Origin: an uncultured Selenomonadales bacterium
GTDB lineage: Bacteria > Bacillota > Negativicutes > Selenomonadales > Selenomonadaceae
Direction: 5' to 3'
NCBI GenBank assembly: GCA_947307055.1
Contig: CAMZHX010000005.1
Span: 79,951 to 143,950 of the forward strand
Length of the DNA stretch: 64,000 bases
Positions 29,301 to 37,351 of the stretch are shown one piece after another. A program made the translations under genes and the position numbers. Within the stretch, counting starts at the first letter, position 1. Each line of letters starts with the position of its first letter. Below the pieces are notes generated by a model. The model was not told where the DNA came from, did not search any database, and saw only the letters and a list, made by a program, of their open reading frames with translations.

Positions 29301-32300
29301 GCGTTCAGTTCAGCATAGGTCAACGATTTTCCATTAGCAATCGCCGCGATTTTATCTGGATATTTTTCTGCGCTGTCCTGCAAAAGTCTATAAGCCGGAC
29401 GCTCGACGACTTCCCAAGCCGTATCGTGAATGTTTTGCAACTTCGCCAGCTCGTCAGCCGAGACAATCTCAACGTCCGATAAATTTTCTCGCGTCAAAAA
29501 TTCCCGCGCCACTTGCGACAAGCACTCGACAAAATTTTTCACGGTCGCCGCAGAATAATATTCGGTCTGATATTCCGTGTCAAAGCAGAGTTCGCCGCCC
29601 TCAATGAAAATGTCCACGCCGAAAAGCGATTTGGCATTGTCGAGTTCAAGCGGAATTTCTTCGGCAACTTCGCCCGCAATTTTCAAAGCGTCTGAGTCCT
29701 CGCCCTGATAAGCAAACATTACGTCGGCAACAATCCCATAATCGCGACTTATCTCCGCAAAAGAGTAAATGTCATGCGTCATGCTCGCGAAAAGTTGCTT
29801 GCCGACCTCCGCGACGTATTGCGCGACAGTTTTATCTCCGACAATCGAACAGCTGACCGGCAACGTTTTAACGAACATGCCAACACTTTGAGCCAATCGC
29901 GAATCGCTCCGCCCGTTGTAAATCGTCGTGAAAATTGCGTCGTCGCGGTACAAAAATTTCGCCAGCGTAAATCCGAATGCCGCGTTGAAAAATGCGTTCA
30001 ACGTCACTTTATTTTCAGCGCAAAAATCTCTCACGGCGTCAACGTCAACTTTAATCTTGCCGAATTCAAACGCAGAACTTTTCGTGGTCGCCGCGTCAAA
30101 ATCTTTCGCAAGTTTGCAATCGGCATCGCAACCCCGGAAAATCGAATCGTAATAAGCCTTTGCTTTGGTGAGCGCGTCGCCATTACGAGCCCTTTCCTCA
30201 TCGAGCGCGGTTTCAAAGCCCGTGTAAGTCTCCTTGCTCAAAATTTCTCCGTCGTAAGCGGCGTTGATGTCGTCAATCAAAATGTCAAATGATTCGCCGT
30301 CGCTAATAATGTGGTGGCAATCGAGGAAGAAATATTTTTCGTCGGCAACGTAAATCTCCGCACGATAAAGCGGATTTTCCAAAAGTTCAAAAGGTCTAAC
30401 CAATTCTTCAATCGACGGCAACATATCAACACGCAAAATATTTACAGTTGCCGAGTTATCGTTACGACGAGCGCGAATATCTCCTTCGTCGTTCATGAAA
30501 AGCGTTGCCTTTATGTACGGGTGCGCGTCGATTGCCTGTGTTACCGCCCGTTGCAACTTCTCAACGTCGACATTTTTGCCGAGCCGATACAAATTTGGGA
30601 TATTGTAAGTTGTGCTGTTCGGATTGGCGACGCTCTCGACGAAAATTCCGTTTTGGGTTTGCGTCAACGGGTAATCGCGTTGCCGTTCGTAGCTTTGCCC
30701 CTCGTCCGCGCCCGCTAAAAATTTCTCAAACTTCTCAACGGTTCCATGCTCTTTAATGTCGCGAGTGCGAATAATTTTCCCGAAGGCGCGCGACAATAAA
30801 ACATTAAGCCGAATTGCGCCAATCGAAGTCAACCCGACGCTGTAAAAATCAGTCCTTATGCCGAAATTTTTATTGCCGATAACTTCCGCGACGCTGTCGA
30901 AAATTTTCTGCTGGATTTCATTCTGCGGGGCAGTTGAATCGATAGCGGCGGCAACTTTCTTTTTAGCGCGGCTATGAATGTCAACATCAAATTTTTCCAG
31001 CGCGTCCGAAGTCAAAAATTTTTCGGCGACGGTCTCACATTCGCGAGCAAAATTCTTGACGGTCTCGACTTTGTAAACGGTCGGGCGATATTCAAAGCGG
31101 AAAATAAACGCGCCGTCCTCCAAGAAAATTTCAAGGCAAAGGTCGGACATAGCCGCCGAGGGTATTAGCGGCAAAGTCCGCGAGGCAGTCCCGGCAATGT
31201 GATAATCGCTGAAATCTTCGCCCTGATAAGCGCACATCAATTCGCCCTTGAAGCCGTAAGCCGTAGAAATTTCCGCGAACGAGTAAATATCGTGCGCCAT
31301 GCTGTTGACGAGTTGCCGCCCGACCGAATCAACGTAAGCTTTGACGGAAGAATTTTCCGCAACTTCGGTCAGCACAGGTAAAGTCTTAACGAACATGCCG
31401 ACGCTTTGCAAAAGTCGCGAATCGTTGCGCCCATGATAAATCGTCGTGAAAGTCGCGCTCGCCTGCCGAGTATTTTTGGCGAGGAAATATCCGAACATCG
31501 CTAGGAAAAACGTATTGAACGTCACTTTATTTTCAGCGCAGAAATTTTTCACGGCGGCAACGTCAAGCGCAGTCCGATAACTTTCAAAGGCAACGACCGA
31601 ATCTTTTTTGCCGACGTTCTCCGCGAAGTCGACTTGCGGCAAAATCTCAACGTCGCTACCCGCAAAAATCGCGTCGTAATAATTCTTAGCCGCAATCAAT
31701 TTGTCAGAGGCACGCGCCTTTTGCTCATCGAGCGCAACTTCAAAGCCCGTATAATTTTCTTTGTTTAAAGTCTTACCGTCGTAGGCGGCGTTGAGGTCGT
31801 CGAAGAAAATATCTTCCGATGAGCCGTCGTAAATTATGTGGTGGAAGTCGAGGAACAAATAATTTTTATCGGGCGTCGAGTAGATTGCGGCGCGGTAAAG
31901 TGGCTCCTTAGTCAGCGCGAAAGGTCGGACGAGTTCATTTGGCGCGGGCAATTTCTCTACAACTTTTATCGATACTTCAGCGGGCAAATCATCTTGACGC
32001 CGTGCGCAAATTTCGCCCGCCTCGTTGAAAAATAGCGTCGTCTTTAGGTATGGGTGCGCGTCGATTGCCGCTTTGATTGCCCGTTGCAAGCGCGTTATGT
32101 CGATTGACGAATCGAGCGGCAAAAGTATCGGCAGGTTGAATGTCGTATCGTTTGGCGCGGCGTCGTATTCCACGAAAATATCTTGCTGTGTTCGCGACAA
32201 CGGATAATCTTTTTGCGCGGCGTAGGTTTGCACGTCGACTGCGCCCGCCAAAAATTTTTCCAACTTCTCGACCGTATCGAATTCCATTAGGTCGCGAGTT

Positions 32301-34645
32301 TGTATGACTTTATTAAACGCGCTCGACAGCAAAACATTTAGCCGAATCGCGCCTATCGAAGTTAGCCCCGCGCCGGTTAATTCCGTCGTGATTCCGAATT
32401 CGTGATTGCCCAACACTTGCGCGACGCAATCGAAAATTTTCTGTTGAGTATCGTTTTGCGGCGGGACGAGTTCGACTGTCGAAATGACTTCTTCGGGTTC
32501 GGGCAGAGCTTTTTTATCGATTTTGCGATTGGCGGTCAGCGGGAACGATTCAAGTTGCATTAAAACGCCCGGCACCATGTAAGCCGTAAGTGACGCCGCC
32601 AAATGTTTTTTGAGTTCGTCTAGGTCGATTTTCTTTTCTGCGGTGAAGTAACCGGCAAGGTAATCGCCCGCAGAATTTTTCTTCACGACCACGATACTTG
32701 CTTTGACCCCGTCGAAATTATTCATGACGGTTTCAATCTCGCCGAGTTCAACTCTCAAGCCGCGCAGTTTAACTTGATTATCCGTCCGCCCGTGAAAAGC
32801 AATTTCGCCGTTGGGCAGGAGCCTTGCCAAGTCGCCGCTCTTATACGCGGGCTTATTCCAAAGTTTGATAAAAACTTTCTGCGTCAGGTCGTCGCGATTG
32901 ACGTAGCCGCGCCCGATTCCGTCGCCGATTATCGTCATTTCGCCGAGTGCGCCAATAGGTAGCGGACGATTTTTTTCGTCGGTCATCACGACTTGAACGT
33001 TGCTATTCGGAATGCCGATAGTGATATTTTCGGGCGACTCAATAGCCTTCATAGTACAACTAATCGTAGCTTCGGTGGGTCCGTAGCCGTTCATGATGTA
33101 AATATCGGGGTTAACGGCGCGAAGTTTCGTGAACAATGCGGCAGGGAAAGCCTCTGCGCCGAAGTCGACTGATTTTATATTTTTGATAACCGACGCCAAT
33201 TCTGGGAAGTCGATAAGGTTGGCGAGGTATGACGGCGTGCAACTCATCACGTCAACGCGATTTTTTTCGCACAAGTCTTTGAGCATGAGCGGATTATGAA
33301 TTTCGTCTTCATTTGCCATGCAAACGGTTAAGCCGTTCGCGAGCGGGATAAATTCTTCCATAATCGACACGTCGAAAGTTATCGCCGCCAGTGCTAACGA
33401 AACTTTGCCGCGCTCGGTGTAGCCTAAAATTTCGTGATTCTTGGGGTTGGCGTCGACGAAGTTTACCAAATTTTTTTGAGTGAGCATGACGCCCTTAGGT
33501 TTGCCGGTCGAACCGCTCGTGTAAATGCAATAGGCGAGCGCGTCGTAAGGAACTGAAACGTTCAGATTATCGCCAGAAATTTTATCCGATTGCGTGTCCT
33601 CGACTAAGCAAACGAAAACATCCAGCGCGTCGAAAAATGTTTTACGGCGTTGGTAAATGTCGCGTGTCGTGACGATATGCCGGACGTTTGAATCTTTGAC
33701 GATAAAGCCAACTCTATCATCGGGGTAATCGGGCGTCATGGGCAAAAATGCGCCGCCAGCTTTCAAAATTCCTTGCCGCGCTATGTAAACTTCCAGACCG
33801 CGATTGAGCATAACGGCAACAATTTTTTCAACGCCAACGCCATTATCTTGCAAGACGTGCCCAAGACGATTAGCCGCCGCGTTCAATTCAGCATAGGTTA
33901 AAGATTTACCGTTAGCAATCGCCGCGACGCGTTCGGGATATTTTTCCGCGCTATCCTGTAGCAAACGATATGCCGGACGCTCGGCGACTTCCCAAGCTGT
34001 GTCATGAATGTTTTTCAACTTCGCCAGCTCGTCAGGCGAAAGCCAATCAATATCGCCGATTTTTTCAACGTTAAGAAGTTGCGCGACGACGTGACTATAA
34101 GCCGCGCCAAAACTCTCAATTAGAACGTCGGAATATTTCGCGCCGTCAAAGTGAATCGTCACGCCACAAAAATTTTCCTCGACCGCCAAAGCAAAATTTT
34201 TATCGCTCCCTTGCGACGCAAAAATAAATTCGGGCGCAATCGGGAAGTCGTAAGCCTTAGCAATTTCTTCGTAGGGCGTGCTGATTATTTCGCGTGAATT
34301 TTCGATTTGCTCGCTTAAAGTCTTCAAGTAGTCGGCAAGGCTTTGTTCGGGCAAAAAGTTCAAATACACTGGGATTTTTTTCGCGCTCGTTGCCGTGAAT
34401 AAAACTTCGTCCGCGCCGGCAAATCGCGCAAGCAATAAGCCATACGCGCCCATAAAAAATTTTTCCTCCGAACAATTAAGCCGCTCGCAAGCTCGGCGCA
34501 ACTGCTCTTTAGAAATTTCTACAGACACTTTTAAAATCTTCGCGACGAAATTTTTCCCGAAGTTGTCCCGAATCGGCGCGGAATTGACCGCCACTCCGCG
34601 AAAAAGGGAATCCAGATATTGCTTTTCAGCTACTATTTCTGCCAT
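26390..34645 (-). CDS. Non-ribosomal peptide synthetase ending in a thioester reductase domain
   Basis: 2751 aa. Order read by motifs: half condensation domain without HHxxxDG (1-210); A1 (215-705; AYCIYTSGSTGKPKGVML); PCP1 (GLTSIGAIRLN, Ser about 763); C (HHIIYDG about 935); PCP2 (about 1273); C (HHIISDG about 1444); A2 (1732-2228); PCP3 (GGTSLAA about 2285); R domain (VLLTGATGFLG about 2385 to end). The middle module has no A domain. A1 and A2 are nearly identical; by-eye pocket residues are D-V-M-S/T-D-G-G-I-S, which I cannot assign. The R domain would release an aldehyde or alcohol. Product is unknown; gut Firmicute NRPSs of this type make peptide aldehydes or pyrazinones (general knowledge). 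No phosphopantetheinyl transferase is in the window. Confidence 0.93.
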   Translation of the reverse strand: MAEIVAEKQYLDSLFRGVAVNSAPIRDNFGKNFVAKILKVSVEISKEQLRRACERLNCSEEKFFMGAYGLLLARFAGADEVLFTATSAKKIPVYLNFLPEQSLADYLKTLSEQIENSREIISTPYEEIAKAYDFPIAPEFIFASQGSDKNFALAVEENFCGVTIHFDGAKYSDVLIESFGAAYSHVVAQLLNVEKIGDIDWLSPDELAKLKNIHDTAWEVAERPAYRLLQDSAEKYPERVAAIANGKSLTYAELNAAANRLGHVLQDNGVGVEKIVAVMLNRGLEVYIARQGILKAGGAFLPMTPDYPDDRVGFIVKDSNVRHIVTTRDIYQRRKTFFDALDVFVCLVEDTQSDKISGDNLNVSVPYDALAYCIYTSGSTGKPKGVMLTQKNLVNFVDANPKNHEILGYTERGKVSLALAAITFDVSIMEEFIPLANGLTVCMANEDEIHNPLMLKDLCEKNRVDVMSCTPSYLANLIDFPELASVIKNIKSVDFGAEAFPAALFTKLRAVNPDIYIMNGYGPTEATISCTMKAIESPENITIGIPNSNVQVVMTDEKNRPLPIGALGEMTIIGDGIGRGYVNRDDLTQKVFIKLWNKPAYKSGDLARLLPNGEIAFHGRTDNQVKLRGLRVELGEIETVMNNFDGVKASIVVVKKNSAGDYLAGYFTAEKKIDLDELKKHLAASLTAYMVPGVLMQLESFPLTANRKIDKKALPEPEEVISTVELVPPQNDTQQKIFDCVAQVLGNHEFGITTELTGAGLTSIGAIRLNVLLSSAFNKVIQTRDLMEFDTVEKLEKFLAGAVDVQTYAAQKDYPLSRTQQDIFVEYDAAPNDTTFNLPILLPLDSSIDITRLQRAIKAAIDAHPYLKTTLFFNEAGEICARRQDDLPAEVSIKVVEKLPAPNELVRPFALTKEPLYRAAIYSTPDKNYLFLDFHHIIYDGSSEDIFFDDLNAAYDGKTLNKENYTGFEVALDEQKARASDKLIAAKNYYDAIFAGSDVEILPQVDFAENVGKKDSVVAFESYRTALDVAAVKNFCAENKVTFNTFFLAMFGYFLAKNTRQASATFTTIYHGRNDSRLLQSVGMFVKTLPVLTEVAENSSVKAYVDSVGRQLVNSMAHDIYSFAEISTAYGFKGELMCAYQGEDFSDYHIAGTASRTLPLIPSAAMSDLCLEIFLEDGAFIFRFEYRPTVYKVETVKNFARECETVAEKFLTSDALEKFDVDIHSRAKKKVAAAIDSTAPQNEIQQKIFDSVAEVIGNKNFGIRTDFYSVGLTSIGAIRLNVLLSRAFGKIIRTRDIKEHGTVEKFEKFLAGADEGQSYERQRDYPLTQTQNGIFVESVANPNSTTYNIPNLYRLGKNVDVEKLQRAVTQAIDAHPYIKATLFMNDEGDIRARRNDNSATVNILRVDMLPSIEELVRPFELLENPLYRAEIYVADEKYFFLDCHHIISDGESFDILIDDINAAYDGEILSKETYTGFETALDEERARNGDALTKAKAYYDSIFRGCDADCKLAKDFDAATTKSSAFEFGKIKVDVDAVRDFCAENKVTLNAFFNAAFGFTLAKFLYRDDAIFTTIYNGRSDSRLAQSVGMFVKTLPVSCSIVGDKTVAQYVAEVGKQLFASMTHDIYSFAEISRDYGIVADVMFAYQGEDSDALKIAGEVAEEIPLELDNAKSLFGVDIFIEGGELCFDTEYQTEYYSAATVKNFVECLSQVAREFLTRENLSDVEIVSADELAKLQNIHDTAWEVVERPAYRLLQDSAEKYPDKIAAIANGKSLTYAELNAAANKLGHVLQDNGVGVEKIVGVMLNRGLEVYIARQGILKAGGAFLPMTPDYPDDRVGFIVKDSNVRHIVTTRDIYERRKNFFDALNVFVCLVEDTQSDKISGDNLNVSVPYDALAYCIYTSGSTGKPKGVMLTQKNLVNFVDANPKNHEILGYTERGKVSLALAAITFDVSIMEEFIPLAHGLTICMANENEIHNPLMLKALCEKNSVDVMTCTPSHLANLIDLPEFESVVRQIKSVDFGAEAFPAALFTKLRAVNPDIYIMNGYGPTEATISCTMKAIESAENITIGIPNSNVQVVMTDEKNRPLPIGALGEMTIIGDGIGRGYVNRDDLTKKVFIKLWDKPAYKSGDLARILPNGEIAFHGRTDNQVKLRGLRVELGEIETVMNNFDGVKASIVVMKKDDAGDYLAGYFTAEKKIDLDELKKHLAASLTAYMVPGVLMQLEKLPLTANGKVDKRALPEPTLQVEEDSKKIAATDLQKTLCAMFAKALGRKNIGADENFFEIGGTSLAASKVAMAAFLKNLPIVYADIFKYPTAEKLEAYILKQQAPTPTRVEKKIPTPQITAPIDGSSFLNELFQINRALSKNRMEFVNEIHHEGLGDVLLTGATGFLGIHVLYELLKNTSAKIFCFIRSNKQASAKERLRTLFIYYFSSSMEKAFNERVTVIDGDITNADSVNALIDCPFKTLINCAACVKHFAASDILTRINVDGVCNLINLCSKKHTRLIQISTVSVAGDNVGQNILVGRKLTEKDFYIGQEVTSNKYVYSKFQAEELVLTAIGQGKLDGKIIRVSNLMSRISDGEFQINFSNNAFMRDIRSYSTIGKFPESLLDEPTEFSPIDETAHMIITLADTNADFTVFHAVNSHRVQMGDVIHVMNDYGIKIDVVSDDDFDVALKFAMHDEKKNLLVSSLIAYNETDENFRKEIDHDDAFTIKALYRLRCRWSITDENYIKNAIEALDTLGFFGEEANF
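27960..29450 (-). repeat. A-domain direct repeat, copy 2
   Basis: About 1.49 kb that aligns without gaps at an offset of 4578 bp with 32538-34028. Both copies encode the adenylation domain. Most differences are silent or conservative, consistent with recent duplication or gene conversion. Confidence 0.8.
32538..34028 (-). repeat. A-domain direct repeat, copy 1
   Basis: Partner of 27960-29450 at a 4578-bp offset. Encodes A1 of the NRPS. The 3-fold offset keeps the reading frame, so recombination between copies would delete one A domain plus the intervening PCP-C-PCP-C block. Confidence 0.8.
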
Positions 34646-34693
34646 AAATAATTCAACCTGCCATTTCTTTCGTTGAAATATATATCCAGTAAT

Positions 34694-34722
34694 ATTTTAG
34701 TTAAAATTGATTGCTAAGTCAA
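34694..34722 (-). promoter_or_regulatory. Promoter of the NRPS-MATE operon
   Basis: On the minus strand TTGACT, a 17-bp spacer and TAAAAT, about 50 bp before the NRPS ATG at 34645. Confidence 0.65.
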
Positions 34723-34767
34723 CTTATACTCTTAATATTGCAAAAAATACCTCTGATAAATAAACAA

Positions 34768-34799
34768 AGCCCGCCAAAATCGACGGGCTGTTTTTTTTT
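34768..34799. terminator. Rho-independent terminator after the oligopeptide-binding gene
   Basis: Stem AGCCCG/CGGGCT (34768-34789) with a T9 run on the plus side and a TTTGTTTATTT tail on the minus side. It sits just after the stop of the minus-strand gene ending at 34811. Confidence 0.8.
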
Positions 34800-34810
34800 G
34801 CAATGAAACT

Positions 34811-36466
34811 TTACTTGCTAAGCTTTACGTGTTTGAAAACTCGGTCGATACCTGATGAGTGAAAATCAATGCCCGTGACGGAAGGCGAAATCAAAACGGC
34901 GTTAGCATCGGTGTAAAGCGGCGCGATAACGGCGTTGTCCAAAAGAATTTTTTCAGCGTCGTAAAGGGCATTCCAACGCGCGTCGTAATCTGCGGCAAGG
35001 TGCCCCGTCGAGCAATCAGCAATAATTCTATCGTAATCGGGATTGCTCCAATGTTCGGCAATTTCGCAACCGGAAGTCGTCCACAGCGTAAAGAAAGTCA
35101 TCGGGTCGTCGTAATCGGGCACCCAATCTGTCAACGCCAAATCATAATTATTGGAAGTGACGTTGCTAAGATATTCGGCTTTGGGCATGGGTTGGAGATT
35201 GATTTTCACGCCGGGCAAATTTTCTTCGACTTGCGACTTAATCGCCTGAACGATTTTTGTTGAGCTTGCGCCCTCGTTTGAGAAAATCAAATTTAGCTCG
35301 AAATTATCTTTGCCAAGTTCGGTTTTAGCGGTTTGCAAAAATTTCTGCGCCTTTGTAACGTCGAAACTTACAACGTCAGCGAATTGGTTTTGATTCTCTG
35401 CGAAAAATTTTCCGGTCTTTTCATTGGGCGCGAAATTAATCGGCACTGCGGTATAAGTCGCCTTTGCACCGCTCATAACATAATTCTCGGCGAGCGATTC
35501 GCGGTCAATGGCGTTAGAAATGGCAAGGCGCAAGTTGACATTGCTAAGCGCGCCCGCATGATGATTTTTCGCGTCTTGGTTGAACGACAAGTAATACAAG
35601 TAGCCCGAAGGGAACGTTTTCAGATTCTTAGCAAGTTCGGCGTCCTGCTTGACGTGCTCGACTTGATTGCCGGAAATGTTGACAACATTAAGCGTGCCGT
35701 TCTTGAAAGAAGTTAGCGCGTTGTCGGAAGAAGACACGACTTGATATTGGAAGCCGTCAAGGGAAATGTTCGCGGCGTTCCAGTAAGTGTCATTCTTCTT
35801 GAGTTGGATATTGGCCGTGCCGGGAATGTATTCGCTCAACATGAACGCGCCATTCGACAGAAAAGTTTTGGGGCTCGTGCCGTAACTGCCAGCCGCAAGC
35901 GAGTTGTAAAATTCTTCGTTAATGGGGTAAAAAGTTGGGAAGGCCATAAGCGACAGGAAAAATGGAACCGGCGCATCGAGCTCGACGACAAAAGTTTTCG
36001 GGTCGGGCGCACTCACTCCCAAAGTCGCAGGGTCGGCACCTTTTATAACGGCGTCGGCATTTTTCACGCAAGCGACCGTACTGCCCATGATGTAGGAATA
36101 TTCTTGAGCAATTTTGCAATGACGCCGCCACGCGAAAACAAAATCATTAGCGGTAACGTCACTACCATTCGCCCATTTAGCGTCGCGCAGGTGGAAAGTA
36201 TAAGTCTTGCCGTCTTCGGAAACGTTAAAACTTTCAGCGATAGCCGGAATGGGTTTGCCGTTTGAATCGAGTTGCATCAAGCCGTCAATGCAATCGGCGA
36301 TAGCTTCAAAAGACGCGCTATCGGTCGCCTGTGCGCTGTCGAGCGAGACGACATTTGAACCGAGCATGACGCTCAACTTGCCGTCGCTACTTGCCGAATC
36401 GGAACCGCCACAGCCCGCGAAAATCATCGTCACGAGCAACAACGCCGCCATTAAAAATTTTTTCAT
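34811..36466 (-). CDS. Oligopeptide ABC transporter substrate-binding lipoprotein (OppA/DppE family)
   Basis: 551 aa. Lipoprotein signal MKKFLMAALLLVTMIFAGCGG (lipobox IFAGC). SBP_bac_5 fold with the motif region DGKTYTFHLRDAKWANGSDV (about 78-97) and family-like C-terminal WVPDYDDPMTFF. It binds oligopeptides at the outer face of the inner membrane for an Opp-type ABC transporter. The permease and ATPase genes are not adjacent. ATG overlaps the stop of the M15 peptidase gene by 4 bp, so the two are translationally coupled. Confidence 0.9.
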   Translation of the reverse strand: MKKFLMAALLLVTMIFAGCGGSDSASSDGKLSVMLGSNVVSLDSAQATDSASFEAIADCIDGLMQLDSNGKPIPAIAESFNVSEDGKTYTFHLRDAKWANGSDVTANDFVFAWRRHCKIAQEYSYIMGSTVACVKNADAVIKGADPATLGVSAPDPKTFVVELDAPVPFFLSLMAFPTFYPINEEFYNSLAAGSYGTSPKTFLSNGAFMLSEYIPGTANIQLKKNDTYWNAANISLDGFQYQVVSSSDNALTSFKNGTLNVVNISGNQVEHVKQDAELAKNLKTFPSGYLYYLSFNQDAKNHHAGALSNVNLRLAISNAIDRESLAENYVMSGAKATYTAVPINFAPNEKTGKFFAENQNQFADVVSFDVTKAQKFLQTAKTELGKDNFELNLIFSNEGASSTKIVQAIKSQVEENLPGVKINLQPMPKAEYLSNVTSNNYDLALTDWVPDYDDPMTFFTLWTTSGCEIAEHWSNPDYDRIIADCSTGHLAADYDARWNALYDAEKILLDNAVIAPLYTDANAVLISPSVTGIDFHSSGIDRVFKHVKLSK

Positions 36467-37062
36467 CTTAAAACTCCTTCTTCAATAAAAAAATGCTGAT
36501 AATCTTTTTCACCCGGCAAATCCGTCCCGCCCCATTTAAAGCCGTGCGCCGCAAAAAGTTTGCAACATAAATCGTCCTCTTCAATCTTGTAGGGGAAATT
36601 TTTATTGCGGTCTTCAAAGGCGGCGGAACCTTCCGGCACGATAATTTTCTGCTCGTCAACAAATTTTATGTAAGGATTGTAAAACGGATTGATGTCGACG
36701 GCGAGCCCGTAGCCGTGCAGAGAAATTCTGTCGGTATAGGAAACGTAGCGGAAATTGAAGCACGAGGAATTATTATCGCGCATAGAAAGTTCGTCGTCGG
36801 CGTCGTATTCGTCAATGAGCCGGATTTTTTCTATCGGATAATTTTCCGCGTAAAGTTTCTTGAAAATATCCAGTAAGTCATCAGCAATTCGCACGTTGCA
36901 AACCAATTCGCCGTCCAAAGTTTTGCCGCTCAAATCTTTATGCAGAACGTGCAAATAGCGCAAAGTCCCCAAAGGCAACGGACAATTTTTCTTATATGAT
37001 TTGCCGTCAATCTTCGCAAAAATCTTTTCGGTTACCTCCGATATGTAAAATGATTTGTTCAA
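36463..37062 (-). CDS. M15 family D-Ala-D-Ala carboxypeptidase/dipeptidase-like protein
   Basis: 199 aa from TTG 37062, chosen because GGGAGG lies 10 bases upstream; an upstream ATG at 37122 would remove that site from the leader. Zn ligands fit the M15_4 family: SLHGYGLAVDINPF (His and Asp) and DYQHFFIE (His). No signal peptide is evident, so it may be cytosolic or use an unclassical route. It is coupled to the downstream oligopeptide-binding gene, suggesting cell-wall peptide release and recovery (inference). Confidence 0.82.
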   Translation of the reverse strand: MNKSFYISEVTEKIFAKIDGKSYKKNCPLPLGTLRYLHVLHKDLSGKTLDGELVCNVRIADDLLDIFKKLYAENYPIEKIRLIDEYDADDELSMRDNNSSCFNFRYVSYTDRISLHGYGLAVDINPFYNPYIKFVDEQKIIVPEGSAAFEDRNKNFPYKIEEDDLCCKLFAAHGFKWGGTDLPGEKDYQHFFIEEGVLR

Positions 37063-37224
37063 AAATTTTGTACCTCCCAAACAGTTTTTATTATGATAAC
37101 AAACTGAATGAAAAAATGTCAAGCCTAAGAATTAGCACGGTTGGCGAGTTTTACCAAAGCATTGTCAAGTAAATTTGCCTTTGCCTATTGCAATAAAAAT
37201 TTTTTGTGATATTATACGCGAAGA

Positions 37225-37311
37225 TAACGGGTTAGGGGGTTGTGGTAAGGCGCAATTATAAAAAAGAACGATAGAGACGGGAAATCATCCCGAATAATTT
37301 TTAGCCCGTTA
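37225..37311 (+). promoter_or_regulatory. Structured 5' leader of the NDH-2 gene
   Basis: TAACGGGTTA (37225-37234) pairs with TAGCCCGTTA (37302-37311) with one G-U pair, enclosing a smaller hairpin CGGG-aaatcat-CCCG (37278-37292). A weak extended -10 TGA-TATTAT lies at 37210. The leader is about 130 nt before ATG 37352. No known riboswitch class was recognised. Confidence 0.45.
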
Positions 37312-37351
37312 AGTTAAAATTTTCACTTCAAGTTTCAGGAGGTTTTTTGAA

